This document shows, piece by piece, positions 53,501-57,866 of a DNA stretch of 64,000 nt. The notes below the pieces were generated by a model. The model was not told where the DNA came from, ran no database searches, and saw only the letters and a program-made list of their open reading frames with translations. Source of the stretch: Saccharina japonica (taxonomy: Eukaryota > Sar > Phaeophyceae > Laminariales > Laminariaceae). Made by a program: the position numbers and the translations under genes. The DNA is taken from contig MEHQ01001058.1 of assembly GCA_008828725.1 (NCBI GenBank), positions 792,911 to 856,910 of the forward strand, given 5' to 3'. Position 1 is the first letter of the stretch; every line of letters starts with the position of its first letter.

Positions 53501-56110
53501 ACAACGAAAATGGTGGCTTTGGGGGATCTGGAATTTCTGAGCCGACTTTCTCGAAAACAGGAGGGGGGGCACCGATAATTATGGCCTTGGGGGACGAATT
53601 TCCGAGCCGATTTTCTCCAAAACACCCAACGAAAATGGTGGCGTTGGTATTATTTTGCTCGACATCTTTCCGTAGTAGACGCATCGGTCTGCGTTTTTTC
53701 ACTCCACCTGTCGTTGGAAATCCGTGTTTTTTTCGGTATGTGTCCTAGTATCTGTGCACGTTTTATTTGCTACGCATTCAGCACATACAACTATACATGA
53801 TACACACCCGACTGCACCGCGAGAGTCCCAACCCACACACACACACTTGACCGCCTTTTGCTCTACAGAGGCTGGTTCCAGAAGCAAAGTCGCCCCAAAT
53901 TTTCGTCTACGCCACGAACGCCGATCGCAATATCTACACTCTCGAGTGTCACATGTGTGGGTATATCATGCTGACCGCCATGGCACCCCCTCTCTCTTCC
54001 TGCTTTGCTCCGCGCTGCCGTGGCGACGCACCACCCAGATCCGAGAGGCGATCGAGTACGTAATCGGTGAACATGTGGGCGGGGCACGCTCGTCCGAGCG
54101 GGAGACGAGGCTGATCAACAAGGTCGCCCAGGCTCTCGTGGGAGAGGAGGAGCTGGCCAATCCCACGAAGGTATCATCATAATAATTGCGCCGCCTTTTG
54201 TGATACCTTTTAGTGGGATTCCTTGTGATAACGTTGGCGTATTTCGCCAGCCTGCCTCTAAGGTGTGAGGCGCCGCTTTGCCCTGTTATGGCGCTGGTGC
54301 ATTTTTTTTATCCGTCCTCTTTATTTCGAGGCGCTGCTTTTACAGCTTAGGGATAATAAATAGTCAGATTGGCAAGGGTCTCGAATATTAATATTTCACC
54401 CCCAAGGCGGAGACCTGTTCGTGCTGCTCGGTGCTCTCTGCTGCCGTGCCTTCAGAAGGAAGAGCAAGCGCTTGCTGTGATTTCGTCGAAACATTTTATC
54501 AACGTTTGCATACGGGTAAGAAAGTCTGTGCAGTTACATGTATAGGCGACTATACGAGAAGAAGCGGCTTGGGAGGAGGGGGGGGGGGGGGTTTTGGGGT
54601 GGGGGGNTGGGGGGGGGAGGCGATTTGCGAGTTTTGAGGTGACGGGGAGGGATGTTTTATATGGGGGTGGAGGCCTTTCTTGAGTTCGACTGTTTTTTTT
54701 GTTTGGTTTAGCTCGGTTCGGTTCCGTTCAGTTAAAGACATCATACGATTCGTCATCCATCACCCCCAAGCTCAACATATGATAGCCATATGCGACCGAC
54801 TCATTTTGGTTTCGTCTTTATTCTTGTGCCCTTCGGCGCGTACGCGCTCTCAAACAGCCCCGGCAGCAATCCAAGATCATATTCAAAGTCCCTGACCCCC
54901 CCCTCCCCCTTCCCTCGCTGCCCATCTGCCGGCTCCCCCCTGAACGTTCCCGGCCTTTCCCCCCACAAACGATACACCGCACACCACCACCACCACTACC
55001 GACACACGATCAACAATAACCACTACCACCACCACCGCAACCACGCCACAAAAAAAAAAAAAAAAAAAAACGCAGCCGGGGGGCGGGCACGACAGGACCC
55101 ACCACCAACACGGAACCATGCAGACCTACAACGTCGACGCGGACGACGACTACGAGTTCCACAGGCACGGCTCCGGGTCCGGCGTCTACCGCGGCTACGG
55201 GGACAGTGGTAAGGACGCCTCTGCCTCTGCTTCGTCCCGAGGCTACGGCGGCAGCGCAGCAGGAAGCTTCAGCAGCCACGGCCACGGCCGGGGGTTGCCC
55301 TCTTCCGGCAGCTTCGGGGGCGGTGGCAGCGTAGGGGGCAGCAGCCATGGAGCCAACGGTGCGGGGTACATGTCGCACGGTGGCGGCGGAGGAGGCGGTA
55401 GCTCGCACTACGGCGCGGGCGGCTCGCGCGCTGTCTCCTCGGTGGCCGCGGCGGACAAGCCTCCCCAGGTGGGGGACGCGAGGTATAACGCCGCGCAGGC
55501 GGCGGTGGCCGTGGCGCTCGGGCACGCGACCATCTCGGGAACCTCGGCCTCGTCGATGACGTCTTCTGCCCACGCGACCTCCGGGTACGGGAACTACTCC
55601 GCCCCTTACGGGGGCGGCGGCGGCGGCGGGGGCAATGGTGGGGGCATGTCCCGCGCACCGTCGCCGGCGACGCAGCACCACGGTAGCCAGCCGCGACAGC
55701 TTGGTCCGGGTGGGGGTCCCGCCCGCTACAACCCTTCGAACGGGGATTCTTCCACTGCCGGGATCAGCGGCGGCGGCGGGTACCACGGCGGCAGCGGCAG
55801 GGTGGACTCGAGCAGCGGGTCTCAAGCGCGGTCGATGGTGCGCCCATCGGGTGGAGCGACCCACGAGTACGTGTCTAGCCGCGGCGGGAGTCGTCCGTCC
55901 TCGGGGCAGTCCCCTGTGTCGACGGTGCTCGGCGGGACCTACCACAACTACGCGGTGCCACCCAACAGCTTGCCGCTGGGGGGCAGCAGCGGCGGCAGCG
56001 GTGGCAGCGACGTGCACTACATGCCGAGGAACGCTCCGATGACGCGCAGCGAGGACTCCCGCGACCGGGACGGACACGGGGGGCGCGGTGGAAAGCGGGG
56101 CCGCTGGTGA
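31450..56110 (+). CDS. DHX36/DHX57-like: DEAH/DExH-box RNA helicase, DHX36/DHX57 type (19 visible exons)
   Basis: The joined exons give 1,136 residues with all junctions in phase. The start is the ATG at 31450 and the stop is TGA at 56108-56110. Visible motifs in order are [10 protein letters not shown] (I), TQPRRISAI (Ia), TTGILLRR (Ib), DEVHER (II), SATLNAD (III), [11 protein letters not shown] (IV) and [12 protein letters not shown] (V). The HA2 and OB-fold regions follow (exons 10-18), then a Gly/Ser-rich tail of about 340 residues. DEVHER, LFSDYF and [10 protein letters not shown] resemble DHX57, and the rest fits DHX36 equally well. Family members are 3'-to-5' ATP-dependent RNA helicases; DHX36 unwinds G-quadruplexes. 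No CCCH, RWD or DHX36 N-terminal quadruplex-binding motif is visible, so the true start may lie upstream. Motif VI is missing, probably because of the gap at 43573-44007. Introns are 250-2,527 bases and full of repeats. Confidence 0.93.
31945..32068 (+). CDS. helicase exon 2: motif Ia
   Basis: Acceptor CCACCACAG, donor CCATCG-GTGAGC. 124 bases, ending with one base carried over. Encodes VPQFLMDQY, an acidic Gly/Pro loop, then [11 protein letters not shown], motif Ia. Confidence 0.93.
32466..32610 (-). mobile_element. family D fragment in helicase intron 2
   Basis: Reverse D copy with GCTTGGTGCAAGCAAG, GTCTATG and CGACTACGGCCATGCG. It ends about 20 bases before the exon 3 acceptor and makes up a quarter of the 563-base intron. 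Confidence 0.65.
32632..32816 (+). CDS. helicase exon 3: motif Ib and start of motif II
   Basis: Acceptor CGTTTTAG, donor GATGAG-GTGCGA. 185 bases; the carried G restores the frame ([11 protein letters not shown]). Encodes [19 protein letters not shown] and ends at ...HVILDE, so motif II (DEVH) is split by intron 3. Confidence 0.94.
33220..33430. repeat. CGGAAT minisatellite in intron 3
   Basis: Irregular TCGGAATCGGCATCG and CGTTATCGG units of about 6-12 bases. Confidence 0.7.
33501..33611 (+). CDS. helicase exon 4: rest of motif II, motif III
   Basis: Acceptor CTGAACAG, donor GCGGAT-GTAAGT. 37 codons, from [10 protein letters not shown] to [14 protein letters not shown] is the helicase coupling motif III. 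Confidence 0.95.
33805..33935 (-). repeat. family H repeat, copy 2, in intron 4
   Basis: Reverse copy with GCTTGCGACACCCCCCGGGA, CAACCACAATCCCGAAGGGG and AGCCTTGTAC. Confidence 0.55.
34508..34588 (+). CDS. helicase exon 5
   Basis: Acceptor GGATGTAG, donor CTCGAG-GTACGA. 27 codons: [19 protein letters not shown] then PVEEFYLE, the conserved end of RecA1. Confidence 0.93.
35522..35614 (+). mobile_element. family B element in intron 5
   Basis: Reads AACCCTTTTAGAACCGCACC, GGGGACAAACTATATACTTG, GATTTAGTGTGGTATA and CGGGTTAAG. Confidence 0.6.
36283..36387 (+). repeat. family L element in intron 5
   Basis: The best L copy: AGGAAACCGCAGTTTGACC, CTACGCTAAAATCAGTATAG, GGCCTTGACGCGCCCC and AGAAGACCGGCCTCC. 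Confidence 0.55.
36415..36935. repeat. palindromic 32-bp satellite with higher-order repeat, intron 5
   Basis: About fourteen units of GTACCCGGGTACCCCCAGAG plus TACATACCGCAG. The palindrome GGTACCCGGGTACC recurs. Every three to four units a TGCATGCACTACTATTAATA segment is added, giving a 100-120-base higher-order period. Confidence 0.85.
37097..37195 (+). CDS. helicase exon 6
   Basis: Acceptor GTGCGTGCAG, donor CAGAAG-GTTCGA (a weaker donor). 33 codons: DALELTR then a basic [17 protein letters not shown] loop, the usual variable linker between RecA1 and RecA2. Confidence 0.85.
38060..38125 (-). mobile_element. family D end fragment in intron 6
   Basis: GGGATGCGTGGTGAATGGAC, then CAACAAATGAGTACCCCCCC. 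It ends about 20 bases before the exon 7 acceptor. A near copy (GGGATGCGTGGTCAATGG) lies at 45757-45830. Confidence 0.5.
38146..38331 (+). CDS. helicase exon 7: start of RecA2, motif IV
   Basis: Acceptor CTCCCCAG, donor AGCGCG-GTGAGA. 62 codons. [17 protein letters not shown] is the conserved helix region and [17 protein letters not shown] is motif IV. The last ~60 bases and ~50 intron bases are duplicated 142 bases downstream. Confidence 0.94.
38411..38476 (+). CDS. candidate duplicated exon 7b (second motif IV)
   Basis: 22 in-phase codons ([20 protein letters not shown], then SA) lie between an AAAGCGCAG acceptor-like site and the same AGCGCG-GTGAGA donor as exon 7. A T-rich TTCTTCGTTGTGTTTTTAG precedes it. 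Similarity to exon 7 runs through the donor and on for ~50 intron bases. In the core, four of six codon changes are silent, and the three added bases keep the frame. If spliced in, it would repeat motif IV; it may instead be silent. Confidence 0.4.
38753..38840 (-). mobile_element. family B element in intron 7
   Basis: Reverse copy: AACCCTTTCAGAACTGCAAA, CACTATTTCCAAGTAGC, TGTCCCCAAAAACGTGG and CCGGTTCTTAAGGGGTTAA. Confidence 0.7.
39174..39390 (+). mobile_element. family D copy in intron 7
   Basis: A poly-G run, a T run and a second poly-G run lead into GACTCCTGTCGTGCATGGCC, the GTAGTCGTATGACCATAGAG core, GAGCATGTCGGGTTTTCATC and TGGGCGAGTCGCATGAGGG. The long Gly or Pro frames here are homopolymer artefacts. 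Confidence 0.7.
39725..39847 (+). CDS. helicase exon 8
   Basis: Acceptor CTGTTTTCAG, donor CGCAAG-GTATGA. 41 codons, [10 protein letters not shown] then [17 protein letters not shown] and PPRGIRK. LHSQMP is the family's LHS motif in RecA2. Confidence 0.94.
39867..40131 (+). repeat. 27-bp GATCTAG satellite (family E) in intron 8
   Basis: About ten units of GATCTAGATCATCTACAGAT plus ATATCAC, starting 20 bases after the exon 8 donor. The 27-base unit is nine codons, so one frame stays open throughout; it is not coding. The unique E segment follows to about 40330. Confidence 0.85.
40481..40585. mobile_element. MITE family A, copy 7 (degraded)
   Basis: GGTGACCATAGCAAATAGGACC at the left and GGTCCTATTTACTATTATAG at the right, with a T run in the core. 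Confidence 0.6.
40600..40795 (-). mobile_element. SINE family F, truncated, in intron 8
   Basis: Body landmarks GTCCATCCCATTTAATATC, CGTAACTCAGATCCGGGG, TTTTTATCGCGAGAAG and CACTTTCTTCCCTCGTCGAC. No tRNA-like head; the copy lies directly beside MITE A. Confidence 0.65.
40901..41075 (+). mobile_element. two tandem family B elements in intron 8
   Basis: AACCCCTTAAGAACTGGTCC begins the first and GAATGGGTTAAGAACCGGTCC joins the two. Both keep the GACAAACTA core. Confidence 0.7.
41246..41520 (-). mobile_element. family D, full reverse copy, in intron 8
   Basis: Bounded by poly-C on both sides: CACTCATTGAAGCTGTCATT at the left and GAATATCGAGTATACCCCC at the right. The internal order is the exact reverse of the copy at 12604. 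The right C run is about 50 bases long. Confidence 0.75.
41690..41970. repeat. GGGTC/GACCC repeat, family G, copy 2, in intron 8
   Basis: GGGTCGGGTCGG blocks and two TTTTGAAAACCTC segments, then complementary GACCCGACCCG. Same layout as 27780-27975. Confidence 0.65.
42060..42250. repeat. TGTC and TTTG microsatellites before exon 9
   Basis: TCTGTCTGTCTG at 42070-42095, TTTGTTTGTTTG at 42115-42140 and 42185-42215. They supply a pyrimidine-rich tract upstream of the exon 9 acceptor. Confidence 0.7.
42271..42378 (+). CDS. helicase exon 9: motif V
   Basis: Acceptor GCTTTATAG, donor GCTAAG-GTGATG. 36 codons, [20 protein letters not shown] then [23 protein letters not shown] is motif V. Confidence 0.95.
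42817..42939. mobile_element. MITE family A, copy 8, in intron 9
   Basis: TATTACAGGAGACC at the left and TTTACTATGGTCCCCCGAAAT at the right; the left arm is diverged. Confidence 0.65.
42987..43074. mobile_element. MITE family A, copy 9 (internal deletion)
   Basis: TATTACGGCAGACC, CTATATAATTACC, then GTCCTATTTACTAGTG and TTTACTATGGTCCCCCG. A C-like half hairpin (CAGTCTGTGCCGAAAT) lies directly to its left. Confidence 0.65.
43573..44007. other. assembly gap (435 N) in intron 9; likely hides the motif VI exon
   Basis: The gap is bounded by poly-C on the left and a G-rich edge on the right. Exon 9 ends after motif V and exon 10 begins past the conserved QRxGRxGR region, so about 60 residues are missing. 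Both flanking exons are in phase 0. I found no motif VI sequence in the visible parts of intron 9. Confidence 0.7.
44906..45061 (+). CDS. helicase exon 10
   Basis: Acceptor CGATACAG, donor CCGCTC-GTGAGT. 52 codons, [18 protein letters not shown] then [16 protein letters not shown] and SNESLTPL. This is the winged-helix to HA2 transition. Confidence 0.9.
45100..45430 (+). repeat. several family D fragments in intron 10
   Basis: At least three partial D starts follow each other: GCTCATGGCATGCATGGCCG (45116), ACTCATTTTACATGCATGGCC (45179) and GTAGTCGTATGACCACG (45332). A further end fragment with poly-C lies at 45757-45832. Confidence 0.55.
46149..46331 (+). CDS. helicase exon 11: HA2 domain
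   Basis: Acceptor CTGCGACAG, donor GCTCAG-GTGGGG. 61 codons, [17 protein letters not shown] then [19 protein letters not shown] and [11 protein letters not shown]. LDPxLTIAA is typical for the family. Confidence 0.95.
46597..47063. mobile_element. MITE family A, copy 10, split by a SINE
   Basis: The left part (46597-46672) carries TTCGGGGGACTATAGTAAAT and the core up to GGGTTTTGTGTTGC. The right part (47029-47063) carries GTAGGTACTAGTTACTATGG and CTCCCCTAATA. The SINE between them shows the MITE is older. Confidence 0.7.
46672..47030 (-). mobile_element. SINE family F, near-complete copy, in intron 11
   Basis: Minus-strand tRNA-like head at about 46950-47027: A box TGGTCTAGAGG, an AACG/CGTT anticodon-like stem and B box GAGTTCGAATC. 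The acceptor stem is poorly paired. The body carries CTCAGATCCGGGG and ends with AATAAATGGGATG. Confidence 0.75.
47455..47570 (+). CDS. helicase exon 12
   Basis: Acceptor GGTGTTTCAG, donor GCCCTCAG-GTACGA. 116 bases, two bases carried. Encodes [14 protein letters not shown] then [17 protein letters not shown]. NxYxxW and NFLS are family landmarks. Confidence 0.95.
47700..47890. repeat. GGAAACGGTTAC-type minisatellite in intron 12
   Basis: Irregular ~25-base units with GGAAGCGGTT, ACGGTTTCACGG and CGGAAATGGTTTACG. Confidence 0.5.
47910..48067. mobile_element. head-to-head pair of family B elements in intron 12
   Basis: A plus copy (CCTTAAGCCC ... GCAGTTCTGAACGGCTTAA) directly meets a minus copy (AACCCATTCAAAACTG ... 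CAGTTCTTAAGGGGTTAA). The pair forms a ~150-base imperfect palindrome. Confidence 0.7.
48117..48320 (+). repeat. GATC-type satellite, family E variant, in intron 12
   Basis: ATGAGCTAGATAGATCAGAC matches the unique E segment. It is followed by a run of nine-base ATATGATCT units to about 48310. Confidence 0.65.
48455..48556 (+). CDS. helicase exon 13
   Basis: Acceptor GCCTTGGCAG, donor CTCGGA-GTGAGT. 102 bases. The two carried bases plus G give R, then [20 protein letters not shown]. Confidence 0.92.
48807..48900 (+). CDS. helicase exon 14
   Basis: Acceptor TAATTTCAG, donor TTCAAG-GTGCGT. 94 bases, returning to phase 0. Encodes [20 protein letters not shown] then [11 protein letters not shown]. 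CxGLYPNL marks the start of the OB-fold region. Confidence 0.95.
50024..50216 (+). CDS. helicase exon 15: OB-fold
   Basis: Acceptor CTTTTTTCCAG, donor CTAGAG-GTGAGG. 193 bases, one base carried. Encodes [33 protein letters not shown] and [14 protein letters not shown], WxxYHE and LLFG are typical OB-fold landmarks. Confidence 0.95.
50217..50545 (+). mobile_element. poly-G runs and family D copy at the exon 15 donor
   Basis: The intron opens GTGAGG and then poly-G, with three short N calls at 50303-50305. A near-complete D element follows: TACTCATGTCATTCATGGCC to GCTTCAATGAGTGTGTATGG. The D border thus lies at the splice donor region. Confidence 0.75.
50907..50986 (+). CDS. helicase exon 16
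   Basis: Acceptor TCCGATAG, donor AAGAAG-GTGCGA. 80 bases; with the carried G the frame reads [16 protein letters not shown] then a Gly run and KKKK. Chosen because it is the segment that restores the frame for exon 17. The sequence is a variable OB-fold loop, so homology alone does not prove it. Confidence 0.65.
51093..51185 (-). mobile_element. family D fragment in intron 16
   Basis: GTGCTCCGTCCCGGCATTGT, then GGGTCTATGGTCATACGACT and CGGCCATGCATGAATATG. Confidence 0.65.
51504..51614 (+). CDS. helicase exon 17
   Basis: Acceptor CCGTCCAG, donor GAAGAG-GTGCGT. 37 codons: [17 protein letters not shown] then [20 protein letters not shown]. The WVYF segment matches the family's WIxF at the end of the OB-fold. 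Confidence 0.93.
51783..52260 (+). repeat. ~77-bp tandem repeat in intron 17
   Basis: About six units with AACGCTCACTTTTTGAGGG, AGCGCTAAGAAATTCGGATT and CCCACAAATAAGAAAATGG. Two units also carry GGGCTCAGTTGACGAGCGC. Confidence 0.8.
52283..52402. mobile_element. MITE family A, copy 11, in intron 17
   Basis: TATTACGGAGGAGCATAGTA at the left and TTTACTATGGTCCCATGTAA at the right. Confidence 0.75.
52590..52715 (-). repeat. family H repeat, copy 3, in intron 17
   Basis: CATAACACAGGTCTGGTGTG, CTTTTCAGCTTGCAACACCC and CCACAATCCCGAAGGGG, in the reverse order of 27365-27515. Confidence 0.6.
52929..53028. repeat. long hairpin in intron 17
   Basis: Arms of ~44 bases pair almost perfectly (AACTTTTTCGATTGAGAAAT ... 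against ATTTCTCAATCGAAAAAGTT) with a ~11-base loop. I see one clear mismatch (GCG/GTG). Confidence 0.85.
53465..53680 (+). repeat. short tandem duplication in intron 17
   Basis: Two ~120-base copies share ACACAACGAAAATGGTGGC / CACCCAACGAAAATGGTGGC and GAGCCGATTTTCTCC. Confidence 0.55.
54039..54170 (+). CDS. helicase exon 18: end of conserved region
   Basis: Acceptor CACCACCCAG, donor ACGAAG-GTATCA. 44 codons, [41 protein letters not shown]. Matches the C-terminal helices after the OB-fold. Confidence 0.92.
55076..56110 (+). CDS. helicase exon 19: Gly/Ser-rich tail
   Basis: 345 codons including TGA. The acceptor is AACGCAG at 55075. The preceding ~185 bases contain no AG at all, from a CT-rich stretch through a CACCAC run and a 20-base A run, which supports the first AG as the splice site. 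The tail is mostly Gly, Ser, Tyr, His and Ala, with YGGSAAGS and SYGNY-like patches, and ends [11 protein letters not shown], an RGG-like RNA-binding tail. An ATG at 55118 in the same frame means it could be a separate gene, but the in-phase acceptor favours fusion to the helicase. The antisense open frame is a shadow. Confidence 0.78.
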   Translation, partial: PGGGHDRTHHQHGTMQTYNVDADDDYEFHRHGSGSGVYRGYGDSGKDASASASSRGYGGSAAGSFSSHGHGRGLPSSGSFGGGGSVGGSSHGANGAGYMSHGGGGGGGSSHYGAGGSRAVSSVAAADKPPQVGDARYNAAQAAVAVALGHATISGTSASSMTSSAHATSGYGNYSAPYGGGGGGGGNGGGMSRAPSPATQHHGSQPRQLGPGGGPARYNPSNGDSSTAGISGGGGYHGGSGRVDSSSGSQARSMVRPSGGATHEYVSSRGGSRPSSGQSPVSTVLGGTYHNYAVPPNSLPLGGSSGGSGGSDVHYMPRNAPMTRSEDSRDRDGHGGRGGKRGRW

Positions 56111-57660
56111 TACGCGTTTTTTTTTTTCTAGTTTCATGTCTCGGTGACGGCTGCACGCACGCACGCAAGCACAGGACACAAGAGCGTCAGCTGCAAGGCG
56201 TCTGCTGCGAGGCGTGGGGTGACAGCGTAGGAGACAGGTTGGTGGTTGCGTCCGACAAAGGGGGGCGGGCGGGGGGGGGGTTGGGGGTGGGGTGGGTCGG
56301 TGGAAGTTGTGTTGGCGGTTTTGATTCTTTTTTTTGGCGTGTTTTTGTTTCGCTTCCTTGAGTTTCTTTTGGAGCGCGTGCGCGTCGGGTCTGAGAGTTA
56401 AGCGGTTGGCGGGCGCCTTTTCGCTATAGTCGGGAGCAGAGACAAGGAGGTGCTTCGGGCTTGGTTTTTTTGAGCGGGGGGGCTCGGTTGGCGGGGAGTG
56501 AGAGTTGCGGGCGCGGCGCGCTCGCGCGCGCAGTCATAGTGTTGGGAACCCAGCATGGCCTACGCGAGGTAGTGCGTTGAAAGTCCTCAGTCAGCGCGCT
56601 CGCTCTCAAGGAAGGTGTTCTGATCATGAATCATACTGTCTCGGTTTTTTCCGATCGGACGGCTGGCCTCGCAGAGGGGGCAGTGGCGGCGTGAGTACGT
56701 GGTGTTGTGCGGGAGCGGGGGAAGGGGTTGGCATGCCGGGGGGGGGCGGTGTGGCGGCGCTCTTGTTCGCTCTCAGGTGAGAGCACTAGCGGCCTTGTGC
56801 GTGCGGGTTTTTCAGAAGGGTGTAGGAAAAATATGCTCGATCTGATGAATCGAGGGGTTTCGTGTTGCGGCGCTCCCGACGTTTTTTTTTCTTCATGTTT
56901 TGGTATGGCGGAAGTGTTTCGAGGGTCACAGGCTTCATGTGCAGCGATGGGGCGTTAGCTGCATCCCGTCCCCTCTGTAACTTCGGGGATGCGGGGTGAC
57001 ATGTGTTCGGGTTGTCAATCGTGCTTCACGAGCAACCACCAGAGTATGTGGCAGCCCCAACACGCCAGCGATTCGGCAGCACTAAAAAAAAAATGAGGGC
57101 AGCCAGCTGTATTTTTTTTTATCTCCTTGTGTCTTTTTTGCTAGCTCTCGATTTTTTGTTTTTGTTGCTTTTGCGTCTTTCCTGCGCGCGCTGCATCACG
57201 CGCGTCCCCCCTTTTTTTCTTAATTTTTTCTCTTTTTTTTCTTCCATTTTTTGTGTAAAATCTCTTTTAGTGGATTTCTCTGGGAACAGAAAAGGAACGT
57301 GCTGTCTCTTGCTGTGGTGGAGGGGTGTGTGGTTTCCGTTTTTTTTTTGTGCGCTAGAGTGAAGAACAAAGACCACACGTCGGGGAGGGGGGGGGACTAA
57401 GATGGTAGCTGTGTGTTTTTTTTTTATTGTGCGTGTATCTTTATTTTATTTTATTCTGTTTCGCTCTTTCGGTCGCTCCGTCGGAGAATCGATCGATCGT
57501 TTGCCAGCTGTGCGTCGAGGCAGATGGAGGGGCGGGGTGATTACGATAAAGGTATATACCAGTGGAGGGGTGTCTCCTACGTGAGTAGGTTAGTCCCCCT
57601 TTCTAGTGACAGCTACGACGCAAAGTCGTCTGTGGGAAAAAGGCGCCTCCAGGAGTGGTC
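56111..57660. other. probable 3' UTR and downstream sequence
   Basis: T- and G-rich sequence, with no coding exon supported. The 3' end of the transcript cannot be placed from sequence alone. Confidence 0.35.
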
Positions 57661-57667
57661 CCTTTAT

Positions 57668-57866
57668 AGTGTCGGTTGAGTAGTACCAGTCGCCCGCTAT
57701 AATACTGCCTGTGGGATCGCTTGGCACGTACGGGATTCACGAGTGGTAGTGTGCGGAGTAATTAGTGCCGGTTGGTAGCCGCCATAGTGCCGGTATTGTT
57801 GGCTGGCGCATACCGGCACTATACAGGGACCGCTGCCAGTATAGAGGGGCCGGTACTACTGTATCG
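57668..57866. repeat. family I repeat, copy 3
   Basis: AGTGCCGGTTGGTAGCCG, ATAGTGCCGGTATTG and GCGCATACCGGCACTATAC match 10053-10232. Confidence 0.6.

Noticed and set aside
55010-56179. 389-codon minus-strand open frame
   Set aside because: It is the antisense of the GC-rich exon 19; it is Arg/Pro/Ala/Val-rich with no domain, while the sense frame has the helicase's codon use and a fitting splice site.
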